A stretch of 59,323 nucleotides of DNA, taken from Marinobacterium arenosum. Its GTDB lineage: Bacteria > Pseudomonadota > Gammaproteobacteria > Pseudomonadales > Balneatricaceae. Positions 1 through 10,448 of the stretch are shown here, piece by piece. Each line of letters begins with the position of its first letter. Position 1 is the first letter of the stretch. The stretch is taken from assembly GCF_019795155.1 (NCBI RefSeq), contig NZ_JAILYN010000031.1, positions 1 through 59,323 of the forward strand, in the 5' to 3' direction. Made by a program: the position numbers and the translations under genes. Below the pieces are notes generated by a model. The model searched no databases. It was not told the DNA's origin and saw only the letters and a program-made list of their open reading frames with translations.

Positions 1-649
1 GATTCCGCTGCGAAAAGGGGCCCGTTATGAGGTGATTCGGCGCTTCAGTAAACGTAACTGCCTGGTATCGCTCCCCCTATCTCCGCAGGCCCGGAAACAG
101 TGGCCCGATGCGCCTGAGCAGCTGACCGCGCGGTTGCTCAGCCGTGAGGTGAACGGCCAGCTGCGCCACGTGCTGACCTCAATGATCGACCCGATGCGCT
201 ACCCGTCCGACGATATCGTCGACCTTTATGCGCATCGCTGGGAGATTGAGCTGGGCTACCGGGAAATGAAGCAGTACATGCTGGGGAATCGCCTGACGCT
301 GAGAAGCAAAAAGCCAGACATGGTCCGCCAGGAACTGTGGGGAACGCTGCTGGCGTACAACCTGCTGCGCTTCCAAATGGCACGGATGGCGTACAGCCTG
401 AAAGGAGTGCACCCTTGCCAGCTCAGCTTCAATCAGGCGGCGGGGATGATCATCAAGGAGTTGACGATCTTGCCGGCGGTCTCACCGGGTAAAGTGCCAT
501 CTGTTATCAAGGCGATGACAGAGATGGCAGCCACTTTCGTGTTGCCGACAAGGCGAGAGCGGCGTTATCCCCGGGCATTAAAGAGCTGCCCATGCCGCTA
601 CCCCGTGAGAAAGAAAAATGCCAGTCAGTTGGCTTAACTGACTGGCATT
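1..649 (+). mobile_element. IS4-family insertion sequence, 3' part (left end outside window)
   Basis: The reading frame is open from the window edge to a transposase stop at 637. The stop codon lies inside a 14-bp perfect inverted repeat (617-630 and 636-649, loop GGCTT). I read the outward arm ending ...GACTGGCATT at 649 as the right terminal inverted repeat. The left end and its target duplication are not in the window, so the boundary at 649 is inferred from the repeat and from the change in sequence after it. Confidence 0.75.
2..637 (+). CDS. IS4-family transposase, C-terminal part
   Basis: This is the C-terminal part of a DDE transposase, the enzyme that cuts and re-joins the insertion sequence. 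The frame is open to the left edge, so the true start is outside. Numbering from the first possible internal start at 32, the IS4-family signature Y-(2)-R-(3)-E-(6)-K is complete: Y66, R69, E73 and K80, within DLYAHRWEIELGYREMKQ. E73 is the last acidic residue of the DDE triad; the first two aspartates would lie upstream. The C-terminus is basic and ends in the terminal repeat. Nothing visible is broken, so the element may be intact. The family call is firm; the exact IS name is unknown. Confidence 0.85.
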   Translation: MPLRKGARYEVIRRFSKRNCLVSLPLSPQARKQWPDAPEQLTARLLSREVNGQLRHVLTSMIDPMRYPSDDIVDLYAHRWEIELGYREMKQYMLGNRLTLRSKKPDMVRQELWGTLLAYNLLRFQMARMAYSLKGVHPCQLSFNQAAGMIIKELTILPAVSPGKVPSVIKAMTEMAATFVLPTRRERRYPRALKSCPCRYPVRKKNASQLA

Positions 650-651
650 AC

Positions 652-668
652 GCTTCGGCGGGTTTTTT
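652..668 (+). terminator. right half of an intrinsic terminator cut by the IS
   Basis: Directly after the IS end the sequence reads CGC-TTCG-GCGGG followed by six T. This is the loop, right arm and U-tract of a typical terminator whose left arm (expected AACCCGC) is missing. The simplest reading is that the IS inserted into the terminator loop, with the CGCTTCGGCG segment as a possible target duplication. Confidence 0.4.
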
Positions 669-936
669 ATTGATTCCTCGCGCGTTACCGGGAACGACTC
701 GAACCTTGAATTGCAACCGGACCGGTTGGGGCAAGGGGAAGAGCCGCCCCGTGTGGTGCGCTGCCCAGGCGATTATCCTCATTCAGTGCAACGGCTTCGC
801 CGGTGGTCGGGACAGGTACTGCTGATTCATTGGTGCCCAAGGGGCTATTGAATCCGCGTGGCACATCCCTATCGAGACATATCGTCAATTGCCACTGTAG
901 CTATGAAAGGGTTGATTCGATTGGTCTTAGCGTTGT

Positions 937-988
<52 letters not shown>

Positions 989-1164
989 CCGCCAGCCGCC
1001 ACTGGCGCGTGGGCACTTTGCGAGATGACTCATGGTGGAGAGCCGGTTATGTACCGTTGTGGCGTAGCCCGGCTTGGGTGCATTGCCGCCCTATTTCACG
1101 TCTTCGGGTCTGGGGCGGCAGCTGTTATGCGTTGGTTACAGTTGCGGAGTAACTCTGTTCCAAA

Positions 1165-1180
1165 TGTTTCACGTGGAACA
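1165..1180. other. parS site (ParB-binding), copy 1
   Basis: TGTTTCACGTGGAACA is the exact reverse complement of TGTTCCACGTGAAACA, one of the standard bacterial parS sequences, and shows the CACGTG core with flanking TGTT and AACA. ParB loads here to segregate the origin region. It sits 54 bp centre to centre from the second copy. Confidence 0.85.
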
Positions 1181-1218
1181 TTTGAAGCCCGCCTTCATGA
1201 GGTTTCTCAGGCTGTAAG

Positions 1219-1234
1219 TGTTTCACGTGAAACA
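1219..1234. other. parS site (ParB-binding), copy 2
   Basis: TGTTTCACGTGAAACA is a perfect 16-bp palindrome and a perfect match to the parS consensus TGTTNCACGTGAAACA. Two such sites within 70 bp in non-coding DNA cannot reasonably be chance. They mark this window as origin-proximal. Confidence 0.9.
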
Positions 1235-2114
1235 CTGCCAGCCGTGGCACTGACGATACTCTCGATTCTTTCGTCGGCAGTTGTGCCCTGCCGGAGTCGG
1301 CGTTAGCTGCGTAATCTGCGCCAAGTGTTGTCTGGCACCTCTTGATGCATCAAGTGAGCGGCGTTTCCGATAGGTCGGAAACAGTTGAGGGCGCTTGGGC
1401 TGAATAACGAAACCTTAGCGCTGAAGGTGGCCGGAAAGCCGAGGCTTAACCGCCGGCCAGGTGTGACTTTTAACTGGGTTCCGGACTGCCTATCTACCTG
1501 ATATGGTTGGGCGACAGCTGCCTGGATCGCTTGCCCGCAGATACTTTTTGACTCTCCATTGTGTTGGCCGCTGGCGGTATTGATGTTGTGCGGCCATGTC
1601 GGTCTGTCCAGGCTGTAGCGACGCTGCCCAGGCTACAGGTTGGTTGTCTTGTCGACGGTGGCGGGTGTGCTGTACTTTTGGGGCGGGCTCTATGCGCGCG
1701 GTCTACTGTGAGGATGCCGGGCGCGATGTAATCGGCCTGTTGTTCAAATTCGCCGACCGTTATCGGGGGATAACACCATCCGTATGTTGGTGCTTCTTGT
1801 TGGTGGGATGCCACAGCCGACCTTTGCGTCCCGCCATCTGGCCTACGCCTTGTTCGAGCGCTGGCGGCCTTCGGGTATGTGCGGGCTGCGCTCTCCTCCT
1901 TTGTCGCTTGCGCTGAGCTTGAAGCGATCGCATCAGCTGCCATCTCTTTATTGACGGCATGTGTGGCGACCCGGAGTCTTGCTGATAAGCATGCCGGGGG
2001 AGCTATCTGTGTTGGGATCTTGAAATAGCTGCGGAGTAAAAAGGTTCATCTCGGATTGGCAGTAAAGACTTGAACCTGTTGATGGAGCTTTAAGCACCAA
2101 TTTACAGGCGGTAC

Positions 2115-2180
2115 GTAGTCCGCTCCGCGGGCGACACCACTGGACTAAGCCTGCCTGTCGCGGTCAGAGCCCGCTGCTAC
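2115..2180. repeat. REP-like palindromic repeat (family A)
   Basis: It begins GTAGTCCGCTCCGCGGGCGA and ends CGGTCAGAGCCCGCTGCTAC, matching the family A copies at 20406, 43471, 50666, 50750 and 59145. The outer GTAG...CTAC arms pair. Intergenic. Confidence 0.75.
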
Positions 2181-2199
2181 GGTGGCCGTGCTCAACCTT

Positions 2200-2245
2200 G
2201 TAGGGTGGGCACGTTTTTTATGCCCACGCGGCGCTTGTTCAGCTG
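2200..2245. repeat. palindromic repeat (family B)
   Basis: GTAGGGTGGGCACG, a T-rich loop, then TGCCCACGCGGCGCTTGTTC. The hairpin arms are GTGGGCA (2205-2211) and TGCCCAC (2221-2227). An inverted copy is at 20282-20326 and a partial copy at 29606-29639. Confidence 0.7.
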
Positions 2246-2430
2246 ATGCAGATGTTTCCCGCTAAAACACGAAGAATCTAAATAAGTGGTCGCTCGCGGA
2301 GCGAGTTGCGATAGCTGTAGTCGCCGGCTGCGAGGGGCAGCGTGGAGGGCCCTGCCTTCAGGGCGGGCGGATTGCGCAACCGGTTGCCGATTGTTGCGAA
2401 CAGAAAACTGGCAGCTGTCGGTTAAAAATG

Positions 2431-2457
2431 AAAAAGCCCGCCGGAGTGGCGGGCTTT
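2431..2457 (-). terminator. intrinsic terminator of glyQ-glyS
   Basis: Ten-bp perfect stem AAAGCCCGCC (2433-2442) / GGCGGGCTTT (2448-2457), loop GGAGT. Read on the minus strand it ends in a T run and lies 30 bases past the glyS stop. Confidence 0.85.
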
Positions 2458-2487
2458 GTCGTTCGGATGGGCCGTTGATCGGGTCGA

Positions 2488-4568
2488 TCAGGCGCCCAGC
2501 ACCGAGATATCGGCTACACCGAGGAACTGGCTGCGCAGCTGGGCCAGCAGTGCCAGACGGTTGTTGCGCAGTGCCTCGTCGTCGGCCATCACCATCACTT
2601 CGTCGAAGAAGCGGTCGACATCGCCGCGCAGGCTGGCCAGGGACTCCAGCGCCTGGCGGTAGTCACCATCGGCAAAGGCTGCGTCCAGGCTGCCCTGCAG
2701 GGCATTAAGAGCGCTGTACAGGGCCTTCTCGGCGTCATCCTGCAGGGCCGCTTCAGAAACGGCGGATTCGTCGGAGACGCCCTGCTTGCTGAGGATGTTG
2801 GATACCCGCTTGTTAGCAGCGGCCAGGGCCTCCGCTTCGGCCAGGGTGCGGAAGTGGCTGACCGCCTTGACGCGCTGATCGAAGTCCAGCGGACGGGTCG
2901 GACGGACTGCCAGTACCGACAGGAACACGTCGGCCGGGATCCCCTCCTCCTCATACCAGGCGCGGAAGCGGTCCAGCATGAAGTCCAGCACGCTGTCTTC
3001 CAGGCCATCGCGGGCCGGCAGGTTGGCGTGGCTGTCGGCGGCGACGCTCAGCAGTTCGCGCAGGTCCAGATTCAGGTTGCGCTCGACGATGATGCGCAGC
3101 ACGCCCAGCGCGGCGCGGCGAAGTGCGAACGGGTCCTTAGAGCCGGTCGGCGGCTGGTTGATGCCGAACAGGCCGGTCAGGGTGTCGAGCCGGTCGGCGA
3201 TCGCCACGGCGATGCCCGGCGCGGTCTGCGGCAGTTCGTCGCCGGCGAAGCGCGGCATGTACTGTTCGTTCTGAGCCAGTGCCACCTGTTCGTCCTCGCC
3301 GTCGTGCAGCGCGTAATGGTAGCCCATCAGCCCCTGCAGATCGGTGAACTCGTAGACCATATCGGTCATCAGGTCGGTCTTGGCCAGCATGGCTGCACGC
3401 TTGGCTTTGGCCGGATCCTCGTTCAGGTCAGCAGCGATCCGCTCGGCCAGTGTGGCGATCCGTACCGCCTTGTCGTGCAGGGTGCCGAGCTCCTGCTGGA
3501 ACACGATGCTCTTCAGCTTCTCGATACGGGATTCGAGAGTCTGCTTCTTGTCGGTTTCGAAGAAGAAGGCGGCGTCCGCCAGGCGCGGCCGAATCACCTT
3601 CTCGTTACCCTCGATCACCTGCTGCGGGTCCTTGGACACGATGTTGGCGATGGTGATGAAGTTCGGCATCAGCTGACCGTTGCTGTCGACCACGTGGAAG
3701 TACTTCTGGTGCTCCGCCATCGACGAGATCAGCGCCTCGGCCGGTACCTCCAGGAAGCGCTCTTCAAACCGTCCGGTCAGCGCCACCGGCCATTCGTTCA
3801 GCGCGGTGACTTCGTCCAGCAGGTCGTCGTCGATCTGGGCAACACCGTCGATCGCCTGCCCTTCGGCGACGACCTGGTTGCGAATCGACTCGCGGCGCTC
3901 GGCGAAGTCGGCAACCACCTTGCCGGTCTCGCGCAGGGTCTCGGCGTACTGCTGCGGCGCGATCAGTTCGATCTCGTGGTTGTAGTGGAAGCGGTGGCCG
4001 CGGGTCTTGCGGCCGGCCTTCAGGCCGAGGATCTCGCAATCGACCACTTCGTCGCCGAACAGCATCACCAGCCAGTGTACCGGACGGACGAACTCGACCC
4101 GCGACGCGCCCCAGCGCATCCGCTTCGGAATCGGCAATTTGGCCAGCGCGTTGCTGACGATCTCCGGCAGCAGCCCAGACAGCGGAGTGGCTTCGGAGAC
4201 TTTCTCGAAGGCGACCTTGCCGGATACTTCGCTCAGCTGATCGACGGTAGTGCCGTTCTTCTTGGCGAAGCCTTCCAGCGCCTTGGTCGGTTTGCCGTTG
4301 GCGTCGTAGCAGATGTTGATCGGCGGGCCCAGCACGGTGGTGCTGGAGGACGGGATCTCATCGGTCAGCTGTTCGATCAGTACCGCCAGCCGACGCGGCG
4401 CGGCGTAGCGCTTTACCGTGGCTGTAGCCAGCAGTGTATCGGCGTCTTTACCCAGGGCTTCGCGGATCCCTTTCAGGATCTCGGCTTCGAACGCCTGGGA
4501 CAGGCTGTTCAGCGCTTTCGGCGGCAGCTCTTCGGTGCCCAGTTCAACCAGAAAATCGCGGGTGCTCA

Positions 4569-4569
<1 letters not shown>
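2488..4569 (-). CDS. glyS: glycyl-tRNA synthetase beta subunit
   Basis: Beta chain (693 aa) of the bacterial alpha2beta2 glycyl-tRNA synthetase, which charges tRNA-Gly in the cytoplasm. It matches the Escherichia coli protein (689 aa) end to end. Visible landmarks are [15 protein letters not shown] at the N-terminus, [32 protein letters not shown] and the C-terminal [16 protein letters not shown] anticodon-binding part. I chose the ATG at 4569 over an in-frame GTG three bases upstream: it overlaps the glyQ stop by one base (TGATG) and follows a GGAGGAG ribosome site. It is co-transcribed with glyQ, so the two subunits are made together. Confidence 0.97.
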
Positions 4570-5540
<971 letters not shown>

Positions 5541-5574
5541 TACTCATCTGATGTGGCCCGAAAATAAGAGCGGA

Positions 5575-5580
5575 ATTATA
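5575..5580 (-). promoter_or_regulatory. -10 box for glyQ-glyS
   Basis: Perfect TATAAT on the minus strand, 35 bases upstream of the glyQ start. No good -35 hexamer is seen at 17 bp, so activity is inferred from the -10 match and position. Confidence 0.45.
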
Positions 5581-5624
5581 CACGAAAAGATGACAGGACT
5601 GAGGCTTTGTCAGTGTCGCGTGGC

Positions 5625-5633
5625 TGTGGATAA
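5625..5633 (-). other. single DnaA box
   Basis: TGTGGATAA, the complement of the strong DnaA-binding 9-mer TTATCCACA, lies between glyQ and ytoQ. A related TGTTGATAA follows at 5646. No cluster here. Confidence 0.4.
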
Positions 5634-5670
5634 GGTGTGAAACAGTGTTGATAAGGCGTGAAAAGACGGT

Positions 5671-5708
5671 AACTGATCCACCGGGCAGTCGATGGCGGTG
5701 GATCAGTT
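5671..5708 (-). terminator. hairpin downstream of ytoQ
   Basis: Thirteen-bp perfect stem AACTGATCCACCG / CGGTGGATCAGTT with a 12-nt loop, 10 bases past the ytoQ stop. On the minus strand only a short TTTT follows, so it is a moderate terminator candidate. Confidence 0.5.
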
Positions 5709-5718
5709 TGTGCCGGGC

Positions 5719-6165
5719 TCAGTAGTCCTGGCAGAGGTACTTGAGGGTTTCGATCACCTGCTCGGTGTTCTCGGCAACCGCATGGGCGGCGGCATCGATC
5801 TCCTTCAGCGGATGGGTCAACTCGGCCGGGTGCTCGACAATCAGCGACTTGCCCAGTGCGGCGGCCATGCCGGCGTCGAAGGCGGCGTTCCACTGGCGGT
5901 ACTTCTCGCCGAACCGAACGATCACGATATCGGCCCGCTTGATGGCGGTCAGATGGCGGATGCTGTTCAGCTTGGCGGCCTTGTGGTCTTTCCAGAACGC
6001 TTCGCTTTCGGCGCCCAGCAGGCTATCGCCACAGTCGTCGCTTGAGGCGTGGTCGGTATTCGGTGTCAGGATCTCGACCGGCAGCTGGTGTTCGGCGACG
6101 GCGGCTTTGATCCGCTCGCGCCAGTCGCTGTGGATCTCGCCGGACAGGTAAACGGTGTAACGCAT
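5719..6165 (-). CDS. ytoQ: YtoQ-family protein
   Basis: A 148-aa protein like Bacillus subtilis YtoQ, of the same length. It belongs to the fold shared with nucleoside 2-deoxyribosyltransferases; its real substrate is not known to me. Conserved stretches are YLSGEIHSDWRERI at the N-terminus, ADIVIVRFGEKYRQWNAAFD in the middle and EHPAELTHPLKEIDAAA near the end. No signal peptide or membrane segment, so cytoplasmic. AGGAGAG precedes the start. It lies alone between glyQ and trkH, with hairpins on both sides. Confidence 0.85.
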   Translation of the reverse strand: MRYTVYLSGEIHSDWRERIKAAVAEHQLPVEILTPNTDHASSDDCGDSLLGAESEAFWKDHKAAKLNSIRHLTAIKRADIVIVRFGEKYRQWNAAFDAGMAAALGKSLIVEHPAELTHPLKEIDAAAHAVAENTEQVIETLKYLCQDY

Positions 6166-6181
6166 AGAACTCTCCTCGTCG

Positions 6182-6208
6182 ACCCGGCCCCCTTGCGGAG
6201 GGCCGGGT
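6182..6208 (-). terminator. hairpin between trkH and ytoQ
   Basis: ACCCGGCCC (6182-6190) and GGGCCGGGT (6200-6208) form a 9-bp perfect stem. No T run follows on the minus strand, so it may end trkH transcripts only weakly or act as an mRNA stem. Confidence 0.35.
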
Positions 6209-6261
6209 AAGGTCCAAGTGAGAGCCCAGTATAAGCAGATGAGCGGTTGCCCGACAGGCTG

Positions 6262-7710
6262 CTAGCGACGCCAGAAAGCGGGGGTAAATAGCACCAGCAG
6301 GGTGAACACCTCCAGACGGCCCAGCAACATGGCGAAGCAGAGCACCCACTTGGAGGTGTCGTTGAGGTTGCCGTAATGAGCCGAGACCTCGCCCAGGCCC
6401 GGTCCCAGGTTGTTCAGTGTGGCGCCGACTGCCGACCAGGCGGTGACCTGGTCCAGGCCGGTGGCCAGCAGGCCGATCAGCATGATCACGAACACGATCA
6501 GATAGACCGAGAAGAAGCCCCAGACCGCTTCCAGCACCTTGTCGGAGATCGCCTTGTCACCCAGCTTGACCGGGATCACCGCATTGGGGTGGACCAGCCG
6601 GACGATCTCGCGGTAGCCCTGTTTGAGGATCAGCAGGATGCGGATCACCTTCATGCCGCCGCCGGTGGAGCCGGCACAGCCGCCGGCGAAGGCGGCGACG
6701 AACAGCAGGAACGGCAGCATCGCCGGCCAGTGGGCGAAGTCGGCGGTGGCGAAGCCGGTGGTGGTGGCGATCGACACCACCATGAAGGCCGATTTGCGCA
6801 GTGCCTGCACCGGCTCGTAGGTGGCGGTCATCACCAGCGCGAACAGCGCGATCAGGGTGATCAGAGCGAGGCTGGTCAGGTAGAACTTGAACTCCGGGTC
6901 CTGGAAGTAGTGCCACAGCGAGCGCTGCCGCCAGGCGAAGAAGTGCAGGCCGAAATTGACCGCCGAAATGGTCATGAAGAAGATGCAGATCGCCTCGATG
7001 GTCGGCGAGTCGAAGTAGCCGATACTGGCGTCGTGGGTCGAGAAGCCACCGATTGCAACGGTGGAGAAGCTGTGGCCGATGGCATCGAACAGGCTCATAC
7101 CGGCCAGCCAGTAGCCAAGCGCGCAGGCGACGGTCAGCGACAGGTAGATATACCAGAGTGCCTTGGCGGTTTCGGTGATGCGCGGGGTCAGCTTGGAGTC
7201 CTTGACCGGACCGGGCGTTTCCGCCCGGTATAGCTGCATACCACCGATGCCGAGCATCGGCAGGATCGCCACCGCCAACACGATGATCCCCATGCCGCCG
7301 AGCCACTGTAGCTGCTGGCGGTAGTACAGGATCGACGGTGGCAGGGTGTCGATGCCGGTAATTACCGTGGCGCCGGTGGTGGTCAGTCCGGACAGCGACT
7401 CGAATACGGCGTCCACCACCGTCAGGTGCGGGTTGTCCGACAGCATCAGCGGGAAGGCACCGAACAGCCCCAGCACCGCCCAGAACAGCACTGTGATCAG
7501 GAAGCCGTCGCGGGTACGCAGGTCCTGGCGTACCCGGTAGACCGGAATCCACAGGATGAAACCGGTGACCAGGGTTATCACGAAGCCGCCGAAGAACGCC
7601 AGGTCGGCGCCGTCGTCGAAAAACAGCGAGATGCCGAGCGGTGGCAGCATGGAGATGCTGAACACCATCAGCAGGATGCCGAGAATACGGAGAATCACCT
7701 GATAGTGCAT
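6262..7710 (-). CDS. trkH: Trk potassium uptake, membrane subunit TrkH
   Basis: Potassium-translocating subunit of the Trk system in the inner membrane (482 aa, E. coli TrkH 483). The four pore loops are visible as SGLTTTGATV, VAIGGFSTHD, TTTGFATAD and NNLGPGLGE, each with the conserved filter glycine. About ten hydrophobic helices surround them. It works with TrkA, encoded just upstream with a 16-bp gap, as one transcription unit. The start follows GGGAG. In a marine bacterium Trk supports potassium accumulation under salt stress; that role is inferred from the family. Confidence 0.95.
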   Translation of the reverse strand: MHYQVILRILGILLMVFSISMLPPLGISLFFDDGADLAFFGGFVITLVTGFILWIPVYRVRQDLRTRDGFLITVLFWAVLGLFGAFPLMLSDNPHLTVVDAVFESLSGLTTTGATVITGIDTLPPSILYYRQQLQWLGGMGIIVLAVAILPMLGIGGMQLYRAETPGPVKDSKLTPRITETAKALWYIYLSLTVACALGYWLAGMSLFDAIGHSFSTVAIGGFSTHDASIGYFDSPTIEAICIFFMTISAVNFGLHFFAWRQRSLWHYFQDPEFKFYLTSLALITLIALFALVMTATYEPVQALRKSAFMVVSIATTTGFATADFAHWPAMLPFLLFVAAFAGGCAGSTGGGMKVIRILLILKQGYREIVRLVHPNAVIPVKLGDKAISDKVLEAVWGFFSVYLIVFVIMLIGLLATGLDQVTAWSAVGATLNNLGPGLGEVSAHYGNLNDTSKWVLCFAMLLGRLEVFTLLVLFTPAFWRR

Positions 7711-7726
7711 GCGCTCCCTGCCCTTG

Positions 7727-9103
7727 TCAGAAGAATGTCAGGCCGACCTGGAACAGCCGTTCGACGTCGATGATCCGCTTCTTGTCGACCAGGAACAGGA
7801 TCACATGATCGCCGTTCTCGACCACCACGTCGTCGTGGGCGATCAGCACCTCCTCGTTGCGGACGATGGCACCGATGGTGCAGCCCGGCGGCAGGTCGAT
7901 CTGCTCGATCGCCTTGCCGACCACCTTGGAGCTGCGGGTGTCACCGTGGGCCACCGCCTCCAACGCTTCGGCGGCGCCGCGGCGCAGCGAGTGCACGGCG
8001 GCAACGTCGCCGCGGCGGACATGGGTCAGCAGCGCGCCGATGGTGGTCTGCTGTGGCGAGATGGCGATATCGATCTCGCCGCCCTGCACCAGATCGACAT
8101 AGGCCGGGTTGTTGATCAGCGTCATCACCGTGCGCACGCCGAGCCGCTTGGCCAGCATCGAGGCCATGATATTGGCCTCGTCATCGTTGGTCAGGGCGCA
8201 GAACACATCGGTGTCTTCGATGTTCTCCTCCAGCAGCAGCTCCTTGTCGGAGGCGCTGCCATGCAACACGATGGTGTTGTTGAGTTGGCGCGCCAGCATG
8301 TTGCAGCGCTGGATGCTGCGCTCGATGATCTTGACCTGGAAGTCGTTCTCGATGGAGCCGGCCAGCCGGGCGCCGATATTGCCGCCACCGGCGATGATGA
8401 TCCGCTTGTAGGGGCGGTCGAGGCGGCGCAGCTCGCTCATCACCGCACGGATATCCTTGGTGGCGGCGATGAAGAATACCTCGTCGTCGGCTTCGATCAC
8501 CGTGTCGCCCTGTGGGATGATCGGGCTGCCGCGCCGGAAGATCGCCGCCACCCGGGTGTCGACCGACGGCATATGGGCGCGCAGATAGGCGATTTCGCGG
8601 CCAACCAGTGGCCCGCCGTAGTATGCCCTGACCGCCACCAGCTGGGCCTTGCCGTCGGCGAAATCCAGTACCTGCAGGGCGCCCGGGTGCTGAATCAGCC
8701 GCTTGACGTGGCGGGTGACCAGTTCCTCAGGCGAGATCAGCACGTCGATCGGGATCGCCTTGTCGGCGAAGATCATCTGGTTCTGCTTCAGGTAGTCGTG
8801 TTCGCGTACCCGGGCGATCTTGGTGGGGGTGTTGAACAGGGTGTGGGCCACCTGGCAGGCGATCATATTGACCTCGTCCAGGTTGGTTACCGCGATCAGC
8901 ATGTCGGCGTCCGGCGCGCCGGCCTGCATCAGTACCGAGGGGTAGGAGGCCTTGCCCTCCACGGTGCGGATATCGAGCCGGTCCTGCAGTTCGCGCAGCC
9001 GGCCGGTATCGGTATCGATAACGGTGATATCGTTGGCCTCACTGGCCAGGTTCTCCGCGAGGGTACCACCGACCTGCCCCGCACCGAGGATGATGATCTT
9101 CAT
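7727..9103 (-). CDS. trkA: Trk system regulatory subunit TrkA
   Basis: Peripheral cytoplasmic regulator of TrkH (458 aa, the same length as E. coli TrkA). It has two tandem RCK units, each with a Rossmann NAD(H)-binding half ([18 protein letters not shown] at the N-terminus and [18 protein letters not shown] near residue 235) followed by a TrkA-C half. Rings of RCK domains gate the channel in response to nucleotides. It sits 10 bp after rsmB and 16 bp before trkH, the arrangement found next to the origin in pseudomonads. Confidence 0.96.
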   Translation of the reverse strand: MKIIILGAGQVGGTLAENLASEANDITVIDTDTGRLRELQDRLDIRTVEGKASYPSVLMQAGAPDADMLIAVTNLDEVNMIACQVAHTLFNTPTKIARVREHDYLKQNQMIFADKAIPIDVLISPEELVTRHVKRLIQHPGALQVLDFADGKAQLVAVRAYYGGPLVGREIAYLRAHMPSVDTRVAAIFRRGSPIIPQGDTVIEADDEVFFIAATKDIRAVMSELRRLDRPYKRIIIAGGGNIGARLAGSIENDFQVKIIERSIQRCNMLARQLNNTIVLHGSASDKELLLEENIEDTDVFCALTNDDEANIMASMLAKRLGVRTVMTLINNPAYVDLVQGGEIDIAISPQQTTIGALLTHVRRGDVAAVHSLRRGAAEALEAVAHGDTRSSKVVGKAIEQIDLPPGCTIGAIVRNEEVLIAHDDVVVENGDHVILFLVDKKRIIDVERLFQVGLTFF

Positions 9104-9113
9104 GATCGCGTGT

Positions 9114-10448
9114 TCAGTCCGCCTGCTCTGTCACTGACTTCTTGGCTTTTTCCAGTACTGCGTAGTAGAAACCGTCGTGCCCGTCCCGCTGTGGCAGCAG
9201 TTGGCGCCCGGTGTCGCAAGGCAGCCCCCAGTCGGCCTCGATCGGGCAGTGGCAGGCATCGTCCGTCTGCTTCAGGAAGCGCTGCACCAGCCGTTCGTTC
9301 TCCTGCGGGAAGATCGAGCAGGTCGCGTAGACCAGCCGGCCGCCCGGTTTCAGCATCCGCCAGCTGTTGCTAAGCACCGCCAGCTGAAGGTCGGCCAGCG
9401 CTTTGATGTCCTCGCTTCGCCGCAGGTATTTTATATCCGGGTTTCTCCGAATGACACCGGTGGCGGAACAGGGCGCGTCGACCAGCACCCGGTCGAACGC
9501 TGTTCCGTCCCACCAATCGTCGCTGCTGGCATCGCCGATCACCAGCGCCGCCTGCAGATCGAGCCGTTCCAGGTTCTGCTCGATCCGTTCGGCGCGGCCG
9601 GCATCCAGCTCGACGGCGACCGTATCGGCCAGGCCGGATTGCAGCTCCAGCGCATGACACAGCTTGCCGCCCGGTGCGGCACAGGCATCCAGCAAGCGCT
9701 GGCCCGGTTCCAGTTGCAGCAGTTCGCCGGCCAGCTGGGCGGCTTCGTCCTGCACTGAGACCAGGCCGTCGTCGAAGCCCGGCAGCACCGATACGTCGCA
9801 AGGCTCGGCCAGGGTCAGCCCCTGCTTGGCGAACCGGCAGGGGCGGGCTGCGATGCCGGCTTCCTGCAGCTGCTGCAGATAGTCGTCGCGGCTGATCCGG
9901 GCGACATTGACCCGCAGCGTCATCGGTCCGTTGTGGTCGTTCTGTTCGAGGATCTGCTGCCAGTGGTCGGGCCAGTTGTGCTGCAATTTGTCGATCAGCC
10001 AGCCGGGATGGTTATAACGGAAGCTTGGTTCCGATTGCAGCTGCTCATACAAGGTATTGCGCTCGCGCTGGTAGCGGCGCTGCACCGCGTTGAGCAGCCC
10101 TTTGGCCCAGCCCTTGCCGAGTGTTTCGGCGGCGGCGACGGTCTCGCTGATCGCCGCATGGGGCGGCACCCGCAAGTGTTCGAGCTGGTAGAGGCCGACC
10201 CACAATAGCGCCCGCACATCCAGGTCGCGGGCCTTGAACGGCCGTTTCAGCAGCAGTTTGGACAGCGCCGCCAGCTGCGGCTGGTAGCGCATCACGCCGT
10301 AGCAGATCGCCTGTAGCAGCGCCCGGTCGCGCGGTTCGCATTGCGCCAGCGCGCTGGCCATCTGGCTCTTCAATGAGCCCTGGTGGTGCAGCAGCGGTGC
10401 CAGCGTGCTGGCCGCCAGCGCACGGAGGTTGGTATCGGTTTGGGTCAT
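9114..10448 (-). CDS. rsmB: 16S rRNA (cytosine-967) methyltransferase
   Basis: Methylates C967 of 16S rRNA from S-adenosylmethionine (444 aa). The N-terminal third is a NusB-like RNA-binding helical domain. The C-terminal two thirds are an m5C methyltransferase with the SAM loop [16 protein letters not shown], the catalytic motif [16 protein letters not shown] and the nucleophile motif [12 protein letters not shown]. Both catalytic cysteines are present. Its start overlaps the fmt stop by four bases (ATGA), giving translational coupling within def-fmt-rsmB-trkA-trkH. Confidence 0.95.
   Translation of the reverse strand: MTQTDTNLRALAASTLAPLLHHQGSLKSQMASALAQCEPRDRALLQAICYGVMRYQPQLAALSKLLLKRPFKARDLDVRALLWVGLYQLEHLRVPPHAAISETVAAAETLGKGWAKGLLNAVQRRYQRERNTLYEQLQSEPSFRYNHPGWLIDKLQHNWPDHWQQILEQNDHNGPMTLRVNVARISRDDYLQQLQEAGIAARPCRFAKQGLTLAEPCDVSVLPGFDDGLVSVQDEAAQLAGELLQLEPGQRLLDACAAPGGKLCHALELQSGLADTVAVELDAGRAERIEQNLERLDLQAALVIGDASSDDWWDGTAFDRVLVDAPCSATGVIRRNPDIKYLRRSEDIKALADLQLAVLSNSWRMLKPGGRLVYATCSIFPQENERLVQRFLKQTDDACHCPIEADWGLPCDTGRQLLPQRDGHDGFYYAVLEKAKKSVTEQAD

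Noticed and set aside
676-720. Possible tRNA 3' end on the minus strand (GGTTCGAGTC)
   Set aside because: No acceptor or anticodon stems can be folded around the T-loop-like sequence.
1494-1943. Opposing open frames in the gene-free stretch
   Set aside because: Frames on both strands overlap completely, with compositions typical of random high-G+C sequence. No start signals.
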